This document shows, piece after piece, positions 48,677-60,803 of a stretch of 64,000 bases of DNA. This stretch comes from Pholis gunnellus (taxonomy: Eukaryota > Chordata > Actinopteri > Perciformes > Pholidae): assembly GCA_910591455.2 (NCBI GenBank), contig OU342804.1:8625133-8689132 (forward strand), read 5' to 3'. Positions within the stretch are counted from its first letter, which is position 1; every line of letters begins with the position of its first letter. Position numbers and translations under genes: made by a program. The notes beneath the pieces are model-generated. The model did not search any database. It saw only the letters and a list, made by a program, of their open reading frames with translations, and was not told the origin of the DNA.

Positions 48677-50570
48677 GTGCACTCACTTTCCATTCATCGC
48701 TCTCTATCTCATGCACACACACACTTTTCCTTCGCTAATAATTGGTATGACTGACATGCTTTCCCGTCCTGTCCTTCTAATTACAACATTATTAGTCGTC
48801 ACAGCGATGAGCAGCAGTGCGGATACAGAACGGGACTTGCTGAGTGAGAAATCACGGTGAAACATGGCAGGGTCAAAAGTGACCGTGTTTGCATTTGTAC
48901 CTGTGTTTAACAAGTTGTGAGATGATCAAAATATCTGAAAGGCGCTACGCTCAGCGATCAGAGGACCAGATTTTGGTTTTGAACTAACTTTTGGAATTTG
49001 AGGGCCGCAGTTGTTTAGCGTTGGTGGAACCAGCACTGAGATGGATTCATCTGGTATGTTGGCTCCTTCACAGCAACTGATATCCCATGATTCAACATAT
49101 TTTGCCAGAAGATGTTTAGAAATCATGTTCGGAATATCAAAGCCTAATTAAGCTTAATGTTACTCCCATCTCTTGGACGGCGGCCAAGCATAAGCACGCG
49201 GTCATGAAAATGAGATGAAAGGGCTTCTTGCAAGCTCGTGGGATCTCTTTAATTACAAATTAAGCAGTGGGGCTGCAAATCAAACCGTTACGTTATTAGT
49301 GCAGACTGAACTGTGGCATTGATTGTTTGGGGAGATTCTTAGTGGTGTTAATTAATTATTCAGATATATTCAAATTAAAATAAAAGGTTAACTAATTTTA
49401 ATTTTATACTTCATATAAGCAAAAATCCATCCAGCCGTTTATATTGTGCATATGAGAAGTTTGGCTTATAGTTATAGTGTATAGTGCTTTGGGAGATATT
49501 TGATCAGTGGGAAAAGGGAAGCTGCCACTACATCTCACATTTAGAGACAATTCAAAAACTGCTTCATGAGGAAAGGAACTGTTAAAAGTAGTCAAGACTA
49601 AGGTTTCATCTGTTGAGGAGTTTGAATTGTATCAAATATAAATCGAGCATCAAATTCACTGATCAAATCATAATCTTTTCAAACTTATTTTTTAGCTCTC
49701 AACAAAATTCAAGAATATCAAATGACAAATCCAACAAATTAAACTCAATGATTGACATTCAAATGCTCAAAATGCTCTTTGGCTAAACCTGAATGTTTAT
49801 AATGAGCATCGCTTTCTGCTAATAAAAAAAGGGGGGAATTGCAGGCATTGTAACCAACTATCAGAACACAACTTTAATTATCCCAGTTATCTTTTCTATG
49901 GTGCCATTTTGGACAGGTGCTTCCTAAAAATAGAGATTGTACCTCAGACTTCCTGGTTTCTTAGACGGAGCTTTACAAAACATACAGTGTGTTTTCTGTC
50001 CCTTCATCCCATTGGCTCCACCATAAACCAGGCTGTTAATACTCAGGTGGTCTCCAAGATGATTCTCCAGCTGTGATAATGGGCCCCAGGGATATTTGCA
50101 GTACTCAACAGGGAGCTGGAGCTTTGACGCTCTTCTGGCTTGTGGAAGCTGCCAACGCTCTAACGAGTCTCCTCAGACTCCAAAAGGGCCCTACATGGAC
50201 CGCTATCGACTGGCCTGCTTCATCTTCCCTGAACCTGCAAGGACTGTCCCACTGCGGCAGGCTTCAGAGCAAATATACAGTTAAATGTAGTGCATGCAGC
50301 ACACGGTCCAGTGGACACAGGGTCTAAAGCGGGAGGTTGTGTGTGTACATGCAAGTGTACACATCTAAGAATGTCAAACGGTATGTAGACAGCGACGCAG
50401 TCCTCCGCAGATATTCACTGGCATTCACACTAACATGGGGTCACACAACTACAATAGAGAAACAAATGTCAATGCAAGCTCCCAAAGTGCTTTTTGTGTA
50501 ACTGGTAAACAAACATAAATATAATTTAATGTTTGTTTTATTTTCCTTTCACATTGTATTGTTCAGTTTG

Positions 50571-51179
50571 ATAAAGGAGTTGTTAAACACAGTGCAGCTT
50601 CCCCTGAATGGGAAATCATTAAATGTCTTTATTGTTTTAAGGGTACCATTTTTGAATTGGCCAGCCAGGTAAATTGGCTAGTTTGTGCCAATAGCCAATG
50701 TGTATTGGTAAAACATCCGTATTGATTGTGACAAGCTGCTGAAACCAAGTAACATTTTAATGTTGCACAGAAACAGCAGGATGGTCGAAACTTTCAAAGC
50801 TCCCTTTACATGGCAGAGCAGGCCTGTTTTTCCATTTATCCAAAGCGGAAACTTTGAAATTGATCAGTATAGGTTGTTTGTCCACAGGGAGTTCGGTTTA
50901 GGCAACAAAACCACTTAGATAGTTTGGGGAAATGAGCGTCGTTGACATGAACTTGACTAACGACTAGCGAGTGTCAAAAGAGTCACGTTTCAAACAACGA
51001 ATAAAAATTGGCTATTGGCACAAACTAGCCATTTTCACTGGCTGGCTAATTAAAAAATGGCTTCTTTAATAAACTCTGTGAGCGCATGTTATCTGATGAC
51101 AGATTTACAACAAGAGTGACTTATTGCTGTTTAATGATTTCCCATTCAGGAGAAGCTGCACTGCGTTTAACAACTTTAT
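50571..51179. mobile_element. Foldback element with long imperfect inverted arms
   Basis: The left arm 50571-50699 is the inverse complement of the right arm 51007-51179, with an extra stretch of about 55 nt in the right arm. Matching words include TTGTTAAACxCAGTGCAGCTTC, CTGAATGGGAAATCATTAAA and GGCTAGTTTGTGCCAATAGC. The middle contains an R1 repeat copy at 50893-50990. No coding capacity is seen. Confidence 0.8.
50893..50990 (+). repeat. Dispersed repeat family R1, copy inside foldback element
   Basis: GGTTTAGGCAACAAAACCAC, GTCGTTGACATGAACTTGAC and GTCACGTTTCAAAC lie in R1 order. Confidence 0.65.
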
Positions 51180-52160
51180 GCACCTATTGTCTGCAGAGCA
51201 CAGCACTCAATTTGCATATACTTCACTTGGGCATCACACCTTCAATTTTGGATAATATACTTAAAGTTATGAAATATTGCTTTAAAAGGTGCTATATTTG
51301 AAATTCAGCGCATTATAAACTATTTGCAATGTAAATATATAGTGGCGTCCTGAGCAGAGAAGGAAGTCAGTCTCCCTCAGGTCTTGGTGTAGGCATATAG
51401 TGAAAAACCAATCAGAAAAATAAAAGTATTAAAATTACAATACAGTGTGAGCCACATACTAAAGGCTCCTTGTTAGCGCTGAAGATTAAATATTTGTTTA
51501 CAGAGGATATCTTTCCTAGATGTCTAAAAACCTTTTTCCAAATGAATGCCTACTGCACTCTATGTTGAGTTAAGTATTCATGTCAAAATGTATTCATTTT
51601 TGTTTATTGAAGCACTTTTCCACTTTGATTTAATCACTGACTGTCTGTTTTTCATTTTCTGAAGTTGACAACAAGTGCTTTAGATATTAGGCACTAAGAA
51701 CACTAAGAACACTCTATGGGTCTATGCAACAGCATGAATGGATGCTTTTATAAAGAGATTGCATTTTTTTTTGCAAGTACATCTATATTGTTCAACTGTA
51801 AGTGCTGTATGTACACACTGCATGAAATCATTTCCCATTTTCGCTCTCCTCCCTCCCTCCATCTGTGATACTGCGGGGCCAACCAAGTCACCTGGGCGGG
51901 GTGACCTGTCAACGGGGAGCAGGGTATGCGGTGAGGGAGAGGAGGCACACAAGTGGAAAAAACAGGCGGAAACTGCTCTGGGATCAATCCTCATCATCTC
52001 TGCGGCAGCTGCTGCCTGGTTAGGTGATGTGAAGGAGGCGTGAACCAGACCGAGCCATGATGTTACGGAGCAGAGGATCAGCCGCCATCAAAGGGTGTGG
52101 AGGACGGTTGCGGTCTTTATTAGTGTGTCTGGAGGGCTGTTCCAGAGCCAAGAAACTTAC

Positions 52161-52283
52161 CCCTGCAGATGGTGCCGTTGCCCACGTAGCCCGGCTTGCA
52201 GGTACACAGGTGTCCTCTGATGGTGTTGGTGCAGATGGCGTTCTCATCACACAAATTTTGGCCGGTGGCGCACTCGTCATGCT
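52161..52283 (-). CDS. nell1: nell1 exon: EGF-like module (HDEC...)
   Basis: This is the most 5' exon in the window: 123 nt, phase 1 at both ends (2 nt, 40 codons, 1 nt). The acceptor ends in CTGTCCCTCAG and the donor is an ideal GTAAGT. It encodes one EGF-like module with six cysteines, beginning HDECATGQNLCDENAIC and ending GYVGNGTICR, followed by a split Ala codon completed by the next exon. The xHDEC start and the CTN...C segment are typical of calcium-binding EGF modules. In the CxNxxxxYxC hydroxylation pattern the aromatic residue is replaced by His; as I remember, human NELL1 has His there too. An ordinary (CA)n run lies about 35-55 nt upstream of the acceptor. The frame and the residues at both joins agree with the human order CRAFCEEGC across this exon and the next. 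Confidence 0.95.
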
Positions 52284-52642
52284 CTGAGGGACAGATGAAG
52301 AAAGAGACACCACAGTCAGAACAGTGTGTGTGTGTGTGTGAAAGATGGAGATGTCATTGAAAAATTAAATTCAAAAAAGCTCATTTCATTTTGAGCTGAG
52401 CAGCCATGGAAATTCAACTGATGAGAGGGCTGTCAACAAGCTAGTTGGCTGAGCATATGAGGTCACAGCTGAGCTTTTCCTCCGTCAACAGCCAGCTTTC
52501 TGAACGTCCATGTTTCCAAACACCAGGGCAGCTTGGCACGTTCATAGTGGATTTCAAAATGATTCTGTTACATGAAAGTTACTTTAAACACTGGCCAAAG
52601 GCACAGCTGCTTTTTCTAGTCTGGATTTACTTTAAAATCATC

Positions 52643-52666
52643 GGGGGGGGGGGGGGGGGGGGGGGG
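52643..52666. repeat. Poly-G tract (24 nt)
   Basis: Uninterrupted run of G. Confidence 0.95.
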
Positions 52667-53205
52667 TAAAGGTGTTAGCGGCTGCATTTGATACATGCCA
52701 GGTGTGCTGACTGATTGCTCAGTATCAGCAGTAATTAGCCTAATGATGTTGGCTCAGATACTAGCGACAAGTGAGACAGAAAAAGCATCAAGAAATACAT
52801 CAATGCAGAACATTTACGAAATCGTATACACAAGTAGAGCTTTCTAGACGCAGGGGTCCAGGGATTTATACACCTGGAAATTGAAAATGGTTGCTTTAAC
52901 TTTCTCAATATGTCAGTAAAAGGCTAAATATGGACTCCAAGTTGCTGCTGTAAACCCAAAGCAGCTACGGATGTGAGCGTCACAAGAACCGTTGAGATTT
53001 TTGATTGTGTAGACAACACAAGTTATCTTCCCCTTGTGAGTAAGCACAGCTAGGAAACACAATCCTGCAGAACCTGCTCAACGTGATCGCAGCTCTTTAT
53101 CACAAAAATGAAAACCAAAAGCACGTTTCATAAATACGTTTCCTATCAGCCTTGTGTAACGCTTGCAGAAACACACAATGACACGTGGCTGTGAAAGGAT
53201 TGATC

Positions 53206-53415
53206 AGGATAGGGCAACAAAACTATACTTGTTAGAGAAAACATCATTCTAACAACCATAACAACGTAACTTCTGTAAATAAACAACAACCACCCTTAAC
53301 TGGCTTACGTAACTTACGTAACATACTTACAGTCAACGTTTATTTTTGGTTTCACACGGGACATGAACAGTGGCCTCCTGAATGAAAGTCCTGCGTCTGT
53401 CTGAACAAAAATGTC
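53206..53415 (+). repeat. Dispersed repeat family R1, copy F
   Basis: AGGGCAACAAAACTATACTT at the start and GTTTCACACGGGACATGAAC with GAATGAAAGTCCTGCGTCTG at the end match copy A in order. The middle is diverged. Confidence 0.65.
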
Positions 53416-56400
53416 CAAATTCAACATGTCCGTGATTTGCCCATTTATTTTACGTATTCAGCACCACAGAGGGGAAAAGGCACAAAATAAGAGTTTCATA
53501 CATACTTTCAGGGATAGCTGATTAATGCTTCTGATCCAGATATAATAACTCATCAAAACTATGTAACATTACAAATTTCAAAGCAGTTAGCAATGCACAT
53601 TTAGCCTGTTTAAAAGGACATTAATAGCTGCAGTGATGCAAACTGAACCAATCACTCTGCAGATAACAGCATCAAATAAGCTAAGTTATCTACAGCTGAT
53701 GACAGAGAGTACTGCAATTTTGACATTTCTCTTCTTATCCTTGAATTGAAAGTAACAGGGTCCTTCATGGGCCGGTTAGCTTCTAGGACCATAAAACTGA
53801 GACTATTGCATTAGAAATAGAAAACAGTGCAATATCAGCAGTTATGTGGCATAAATTTGTGGCATAAATTTATTTCATTCATGAACTGCTGACTCACTAA
53901 TAACTTGGTGATGCACTACACAGTGCTGTGTGCACTGTAAATGTTTAGGGTCACTGTTTTATATTCTACTGGGTACCATAAACTGCTCTTTTCATATTTT
54001 TGCTGTCGGCTCGAGGAAAGAGGGAATGAGAGGTGTGTTTAGTAGCTCCCGTAGCTGCAAAACTTTAGCTTTGCTTTCCAGCTCTTTGCTAAATAACCTT
54101 ACATTTAATCAGACATTGGTGTTTGGCTGCATCTGCCGAGGACCCGGGAGAAAGTTTAAGGAATTCTTTCTTTTTTTGAACATCAAAAACTGACCAGGTT
54201 CAGAAACATGTGTAGCTTGGATTCACAATGAATTAAAACACTGAGCAATGTTTCCCAGTGAAATCATGTCCACGCTCGACACAGAAGTGCTCTATGTGCT
54301 GGGCTGGAGTGTAGGAACCTTTAAAGGGTATTTGCAGCAGACTGAATGGCAGATTTCATAAAGTGATTCGATTTAGATAAATTCCGTAAATAATAATTTC
54401 GCCAAAATATGGCCAAATATTATCTTCCATTTTGCTACTGTGATAAGCTGTTCCCCCTTTTCTATGTTTGCGTACGTTGATAGCAAATATCGGAAGCTAC
54501 GGTCACTTGCATTCGGTCATATTTTGTTTAGAACATACTGAGGATACGAGAGGACAGCAGTAAAATGGATTATGCTGCAAGAGTAGTTTGAGTATATATG
54601 GACATTTTTTTTTACTTTTTTTGTTGTGAAAGTGTGTCTGTTGGAAGTCGTTTTAAGTTTTGTGAATCCTCATTTAGAAATCAATCAGCACTCTTGTGCT
54701 GGAATATCTGGCTCTGGTTTGTCAATTAGATTTCACTATGTAATACCAATATCAACTATCAACTATATTAATACAGTTTAAAAAAAAAATCTATAAATGT
54801 GCATATTCACAAAATGATTTGCAATTCCTCAAATTACCACAAACAAAGTGGCACACATCGAAACTGGTGCCACCGAGGATCTGTAGCCACAGGACAGTTT
54901 CCATCTTTGAACTTTTAGTAATCCAACCAAATACTTTTATGAATGAGGCCTGACAGTGAGTGGACCCATGAGTGTGCAGGAAATTGAGGTAATATCTAAG
55001 CAGCATGCAAATGACTCAATACAAATAACTCTTCCTGAGAGCGTTTACTCCGGTTACTCCCATTTTGCCGCGACTGTTTTCAACATGGCAGCTGGGTCAC
55101 AAACGTTCTCATTTTACAGTTAAACAGAAAAGTGAAAATATGTTTCAGAAAACCTTAGAGGCCAGAAATAGTCAATACAGCAACAGAATCTCCTGCCTAG
55201 TTTGACTGTGTGATCGGAGTCCACAAGCTTCACGAGCACTGATTGGCAGCTGCAATACTGACCTCTCGTCTCTGATTGGTTATTTTCTGTTAAGAGCACT
55301 AAAAGGAGGCAGAGGAACCAGATTTAAATTTCTTTATTTTTACAGATTATCTGCCTCATGCACTACTGTCAGGATATAGTGACAGTGTGAGCAAATACGT
55401 CGAAACTTTTATTCAAGTTACCAACTGTAGCTTTAAGTCCACTGTTCAGCTCTGCGGCAGCCTGCTAATGACAACAAAATCAACATGTCATACAAAACAG
55501 TTGCCTACATGTTCCACTAATGAGCCCAACACTGAAAGATCTTAATACGTCAGCTCTGGATTTGACCTGAGGCCAACACAACCGTGCATTAGCGCCAATG
55601 CGCAATTAAAGAAAAAAAGGAAATAAGATGAAAAGGAACATAATTATAACATGAAATAATAATTAGGGATCTCTCTCTGTTGCTTCTAAATATGAGATTA
55701 ACTGATTTGTGGCAACGTGTTTATTGATTCAACACTTACTGCTGAGCTTATCAAACTGATTGAGCTGCAGTTAATGCATCTTCAATTAGAATCTAACATG
55801 ATTTTAGATGATTATAAACAATACATTAAAGAGCAACCTTTGATGGTGCTGCGGTGGGGATTTACAACAGAACTGCACACTGCAGCAGAATCGTTTTATC
55901 AAACCATGAACTGTGTCTTTAAGTGCCAGTCAGGAACTGGCCTGAGGCGGCCTCCACTTGCGATGTACACACTCACTCAAACACACTCCTCATTAACATG
56001 CAAACGCTTTTGGTGGGAGTCATGACTAATGCATTCCCCGTAATTAATGAGTGGTGCTCATGGAGCCCCGGAGCCGCTAGGAGAAATTATTTAGCTTTTC
56101 TCTTCCCAAGGATTTCCTCCCCACGCCGATCTGTGAAGTGGAGGTGAATGTCAACCGTGCTGGTGGGATGTGTGAGAGTTTATGTGAAAGGATATAAAAT
56201 GTGGGCTGTATTAATGGTAGAGTAATAGAGGAAGAGTTACATTATCAAATATTCAGTGTGTTAATGTGCTGTGAGCTGATGGAGGGGAGAGTAACACAAT
56301 CAAAACATTGACGACCATTGCTGCTTATTAATGCTGTTTGATGTCCGCTGGCCAATTTTAAATTATAGAGTTGGAAGTATAAACAGACAGATGCAGTGGC

Positions 56401-57807
56401 TGAATTGACGGATAATCAGTGAAAGTGAAAAACTGCCAAGTTGAAGAAGCAATAAATCCCTCCTCCAACATGCTTAGGAGCCAAATGTGTGTGGCGGCGC
56501 AACAGCCAGCGCAAGCAGCACTCTGACCGTTTGGTATTTTCCTGCCCTTGAAAAGAAACAACAAACAGATGGCATAGACACTCGTTCACATAATCGACTT
56601 CATTATCACTTCTAACTGGGGGATCATCAGAAGTGTGTTGTATGCGTCGATCGTTTTTCTATCTTTCTTCTAAGATATGAACGTGATTTCTGATTCCCTG
56701 GGTTGATTATTCAATTCCAATATATATAATTTACAATCCTTCCATTTGGAGTTCATCAAGTTAGTGCGGCTTTGTATCTATCTATAGGATTTGTTTTCTT
56801 CTAACCAACACCCTCTGGACATTAGAGAATCTGCATTTGAATGCGCCTCTACACTGGCTTCAAAAAGCAGGACTGAAAAATAAATTACAGCTCTCACAGA
56901 TTAATAAATGCAACATATAAACCATCAGAAATGGATCAAATCTACTACTTGAATTTAAAGGGTTTTAAAGGGGTTCTTCTTCTACAATAACCTGAACAAG
57001 TGATGAATGATTGTATCAATAAAAAAAGATACAAACATTGACAGTAGTGAGCTCAGTGGAGACAACAACAGCCCCGTCTGAACACGCTGCCCGTCACTTT
57101 CAGGTTTGGTCTTATTAGTGAGGATATTAGATTGTGTCAGGCCCGGGCATGTTGAGGTGACTGCCCCCAAAGTGCTGGGCTAATGATGCGTAATGACTGA
57201 TCATCGGGACCAAGGACAAGCCGCCGCCACACTCAAGAGTGGCCTCTGCACTGTCAAAACACCGGAGAACGCAGGGTAATAGGAGGATCGGAGGATCGGA
57301 GGAGTGACTGGGGTTATTTCTCATTTCATGGAATTAATGGCAAAAACAATATGTTCCTCACCAGTGAGGACAGCACAGAAATAGAGCAGTGACTCCACTT
57401 TAGTGTTGAAATGTTCACTTACATTACACAAGGTGCTTCAGATCGAACACAAAATGCCTTATTTACAAGTTTGAATTCTAGAGTTATTTTTTTCCCTCCA
57501 GTGTATCTTCCTTGCATTTTGTTTCTGTAGGTGTGTCATAAAGCCTTGGGGTGAATGCTAATTTTCCGCTCAAGCTGAAACATTTCCAATGCACCGGCAA
57601 CTATTGGCCCCCATCTGCACTGCCTAGAGGTACAGTAAAGAACTGTGTCCACTTGTCTCTTCACATCGACTTTGAATAAATTACGACGCCTGTAAAATGC
57701 ACTTCATGTTCAGTCTCGATTTAACACCAAAATAAAATAAGTATGCTTATTCAAGTACGGTACTGAACTACAATTTTAAGCTACACACTAACTAGAACTA
57801 GATGTGG

Positions 57808-58140
57808 TTCTTCGGCTTGGCCCAATAGGAGAACCTTTTTCGGTACCTTATATAAACTACCACCTGGAACCTTTTCAGAGGGTTCTTCTACCTACAACCT
57901 GACAAAGGGTTCTACCTAGAACCACCTGTGAAAGGTTCCACCCAGAACCCCCTATGAGAGGTTCTACACAGAACTCTTCTATAGTGTAGTGGGTCCACCC
58001 AGAACCTGGAGCTCTCTGGAGGTTTTATCTGTTACGTTTCCACCTTCTAAGGGTGCTAACAAGAACCCACCCCAAGAACCCTTTAAGATTCTCAAGGATT
58101 TCCTCTATAACCTACCCAGGGTTCCTCATGAGGCTCCTAG
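57808..58140 (+). repeat. GTTCTACCTAGAACC-type degenerate tandem repeat
   Basis: Words such as GAACCTTTT, GGGTTCTACCTAGAACCACC, GGTTCCACCCAGAACCCC and GGTTCTACACAGAAC recur every 20-35 nt. Each unit is itself a small inverted repeat (GGTTCT...AGAACC). It resembles a repeat type known from fish genomes. Confidence 0.75.
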
Positions 58141-58276
58141 AGGGCCGGAGCTGATGTGGTGCAGCCCAAACCACAAACGTTTTCGACTTCATGTGCTTTA
58201 TTAAAACAGAAATAGCCATCACAAGATAAAACAAACTGTCGTATGAGGATACGTTGAATTATGACATTTTGTAGAG

Positions 58277-58298
58277 TGTGTGTGTGTGTGTGTGTGTC
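58277..58298. repeat. (GT)n microsatellite
   Basis: Short GT run. Confidence 0.93.
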
Positions 58299-59486
58299 AG
58301 CGTTGTGTTCAGTGTGCAAACCAATCATATCAAGACAGACAGCTGTTTTAAAAACGGCACCTTAATAATGGGGATGATTTTGAAGAGGCAGATTTGATTC
58401 TGAGGGGAGACTTTCTGCGAGACATGTGAGCTGAGCATCTTTTGTAAAGAGAGTTTGTGTGCACCGACCATAATGTTGTGAGTGTGCTGCTGAGGCCCAG
58501 TCATCTGTCCTGGACCTTAAAAAGCTCTCGCTCCACACTAACCATTCCAAACAGTAAATACTGCAGCAGCATTGCCTCCACACATTATGTTTTTATAGCC
58601 TTTTTGTGTGATTCCTATTCATTCTTGTCTTTTGGTTTCCTGTTAGGCTCTCCCATTACACATATTTGACTCAAACTGGATTGTCTATGTCAATTCACAG
58701 CGTGTGTTTTTTTTTTATGTCACAGAGAAACTAAACTGCAGTCGGTGTTCGTGTCATAGAAGTGACGGCTGCCGACATTTCTTTCCTCATATTTCATCTG
58801 TCTTCTGTTCTTTTTTTCAGCGCTCACAACCATTTTAAATTGTCTCTAAATCTTAATACAAGCGACGAAACTGTGTATTATGGGATCTGTGGGTAAAACC
58901 AACACCTCATGATTCACTTTACTTTGCATAAAAAAATCCAAAAACATGTCCTCATCTCTTTAGCTTTCCCGTCGTCTCATTCAATAATGTCAAACAGAAC
59001 ACTTCAGGAATGTGAAGTTTAATGACCAGTGACAAGCCCATAAAAAAGAACACGGCAGGATTTTTTCCGTCTATATTTTCTCTCTTTGTGCCAATGCAAA
59101 GATGTCATTTTCCCTTTTAGCCTTGGCCTTGCTGCTCACCTTGACGTGATGTGAACTCAGCAGAGATCTGTCCCGTGTCATGGGGGGGGATATCGATTGC
59201 CAGTCATAGCATTTAGCCTGGAGGACATGGATTTCTATAAAATTAGTTGGAGAACATTTCTGAATTTCCTCCAGTAATCCACCTGGAGTTCAAGAGGTGG
59301 AATTGAGATGAGTTGAGAGTTTTATTGTGATCCACCAGTCAATTTATTCTACCTTACACAGCTGCTTCTCAATACTACCGCATGCAAGCCATGCGTGTGC
59401 TGATAAATAAGAAGATTTCATTAATATGATTTTATTAAGACAAAGAGGGGCTTAAAGGGCTCCTGGTATAGGGCAGTGAAGACTGA

Positions 59487-59522
59487 GGGACCTTAATATA
59501 GTCTGGGACCTTAATGTAGTCT
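59487..59522. repeat. Two tandem 18-bp units
   Basis: GGGACCTTAATATAGTCT is followed immediately by GGGACCTTAATGTAGTCT. Confidence 0.92.
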
Positions 59523-60772
59523 GCTCTTTTAGGATGCCGCTGTACTTCAATTCCCTTCAACACCTATTTTTATCCCCAGGAGATTATGCATTCAAACCGT
59601 GTGCTCATCTCTGGGTCAGTCAAACCACTGGAGTCATCAGTCTAATATTGTTTTGTGCTCATTTATAACTGGAAGCTGAAGGACCTCTCGTGGTTGGAGT
59701 GACTCAAACTTTTTGAAAACATATTTTTAATGCCTGTTTTACACCATCATTGACAGCTGACTCCTCACTCCTCTTAACCGGCTGATAGAGGCCACAAGTG
59801 TTCAACAGCTGTTTCAGTTTGGGCTGTTTTCTGCTCCGGATTAAGAATTGTTCCTCTCTTAATTTACACGCTAAGGTGAGACAATTGCATGTATCTATCT
59901 ATGTATGTATGATGAATGTATGTATGTTAAACTATCGTTTAGCAAATGACAAGCTGAACTGAGCACTGACTACAACAGAGCACTTCCTCTCCCATCAGTA
60001 GGAAGAGAAGAGATGCTCAAAATGCTTGGAGCTGAGGGGGAACTGGACAGTTGGATTAGAATAATGTGTGGGTTTGATATTATGAGCAAAGTACAGCATA
60101 TATGATTTATTTTTGTAGGATATAGATCATTTTAGAAGACACTTATGAAGGTATGGGGACTTGTACAGATGGAAAGGGTGGGTGGCCGAAACAAGGCGAT
60201 GCTGTAACTATACTGCCCAAAATTAAACAATAAGTAAAACAAGGTTCCAGAAGGATATCATTTTCAACAGCAGAATTGGCTTGTTTTGTTATTTAAAAAG
60301 GGTAAATAGACCATGTCACACTTTTATACCAAAGTGCTTTACAATATACCCACGCATCATAGCACACACATTTACAGGTAATGCGACATTATTCACAAGG
60401 ATTAGCATAGTAAATAAGCACACTTCGCAAAACATTGGGGCAGGCAGGCAGGAGAGGTGCCTCCAGAAGAGAATTATGCAGAGCAACTGAGGTGTTTCAA
60501 ATGCACATGCTATTATAAATATTAAGCACTAAAGACTTGGCACTTTAAAGCACACGTGTTTCCTCACTATGCTGCAAATATCTCCATTTACATCAGGAAT
60601 TACTGCCACTTCTTTAGTGTCATTAGCTTGGTGTGCTTTATAGCATCCCGACCACCCAGTCCCTATCATCTTTGTGTAGCAGCAGCGGCACAGAGCCTGC
60701 AATGTAATGCAATTTATTTACTACCCAGTGAAATATACAGCTCAAGGCAATAAAGATGCATAGGCTGCAATT

Positions 60773-60803
60773 CACATTAATGAAAGCATGTTTCATTAAT
60801 GTG
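60773..60803. repeat. Perfect palindrome, 13-bp arms, 5-nt spacer
   Basis: CACATTAATGAAA, spacer GCATG, then TTTCATTAATGTG. Each arm carries an ATTAAT core of the homeodomain type. Confidence 0.9.

Larger units (their letters stand above)
30523..52160 (-). other. nell1: nell1 intron (21.6 kb)
   Basis: Donor GTAAGT at 52160 downward, acceptor CTTTCTAG at 30523. It carries a SINE remnant (31811-32000), hAT-like repeat (36292-36536), LINE fragment (about 40235-40325), Tc1 remnant (47735-48208), foldback element (50571-51179), the hairpin 40778-40839, several GT microsatellites and four long C or G runs. No additional exon or gene is recognisable. Confidence 0.85.
5852..52283 (-). other. nell1: nell1 gene, 3' half (seven exons, 5' part outside window)
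   Basis: Seven exons on the minus strand join in phase into one reading frame of 334 residues plus a stop. All introns between EGF exons are phase 1; from the exon ending at 12027 onward they are phase 0. Every intron is bounded by GT and AG. Module order is EGF, EGF, EGF, EGF, then VWC modules, then the C-terminal CLQNN, which is the order of the NELL family from about the middle of the protein to its end. The length agrees with the same part of human NELL1 as I remember it (810 residues in total). NELL proteins are secreted, oligomeric glycoproteins acting in skeletal and neural development; NELL1 is linked to osteogenic differentiation and binds partners such as Robo receptors and integrins. 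Intron sizes from 5' to 3' are about 21.6, 7.9, 10.1, 3.8, 0.37 and 1.57 kb. The upstream EGF exon was looked for in 52284-64000 and not found. Confidence 0.95.

Noticed and set aside
48224..48754. 176-residue plus-strand open frame
   Set aside because: It runs through poly-C and other low-complexity sequence just downstream of the Tc1 remnant and has no protein signature.
5852..52283. Gene could be nell2 instead of nell1
   Set aside because: DCWPL, CEYT, DPCLADN, YDIR and CCSVD...CLQNN fit NELL1; NELL2 as I know it has different residues and ends CLQEL-like.
57808..58140. CRISPR-like array
   Set aside because: Units are degenerate, spacing is irregular, and the setting is a vertebrate intron.
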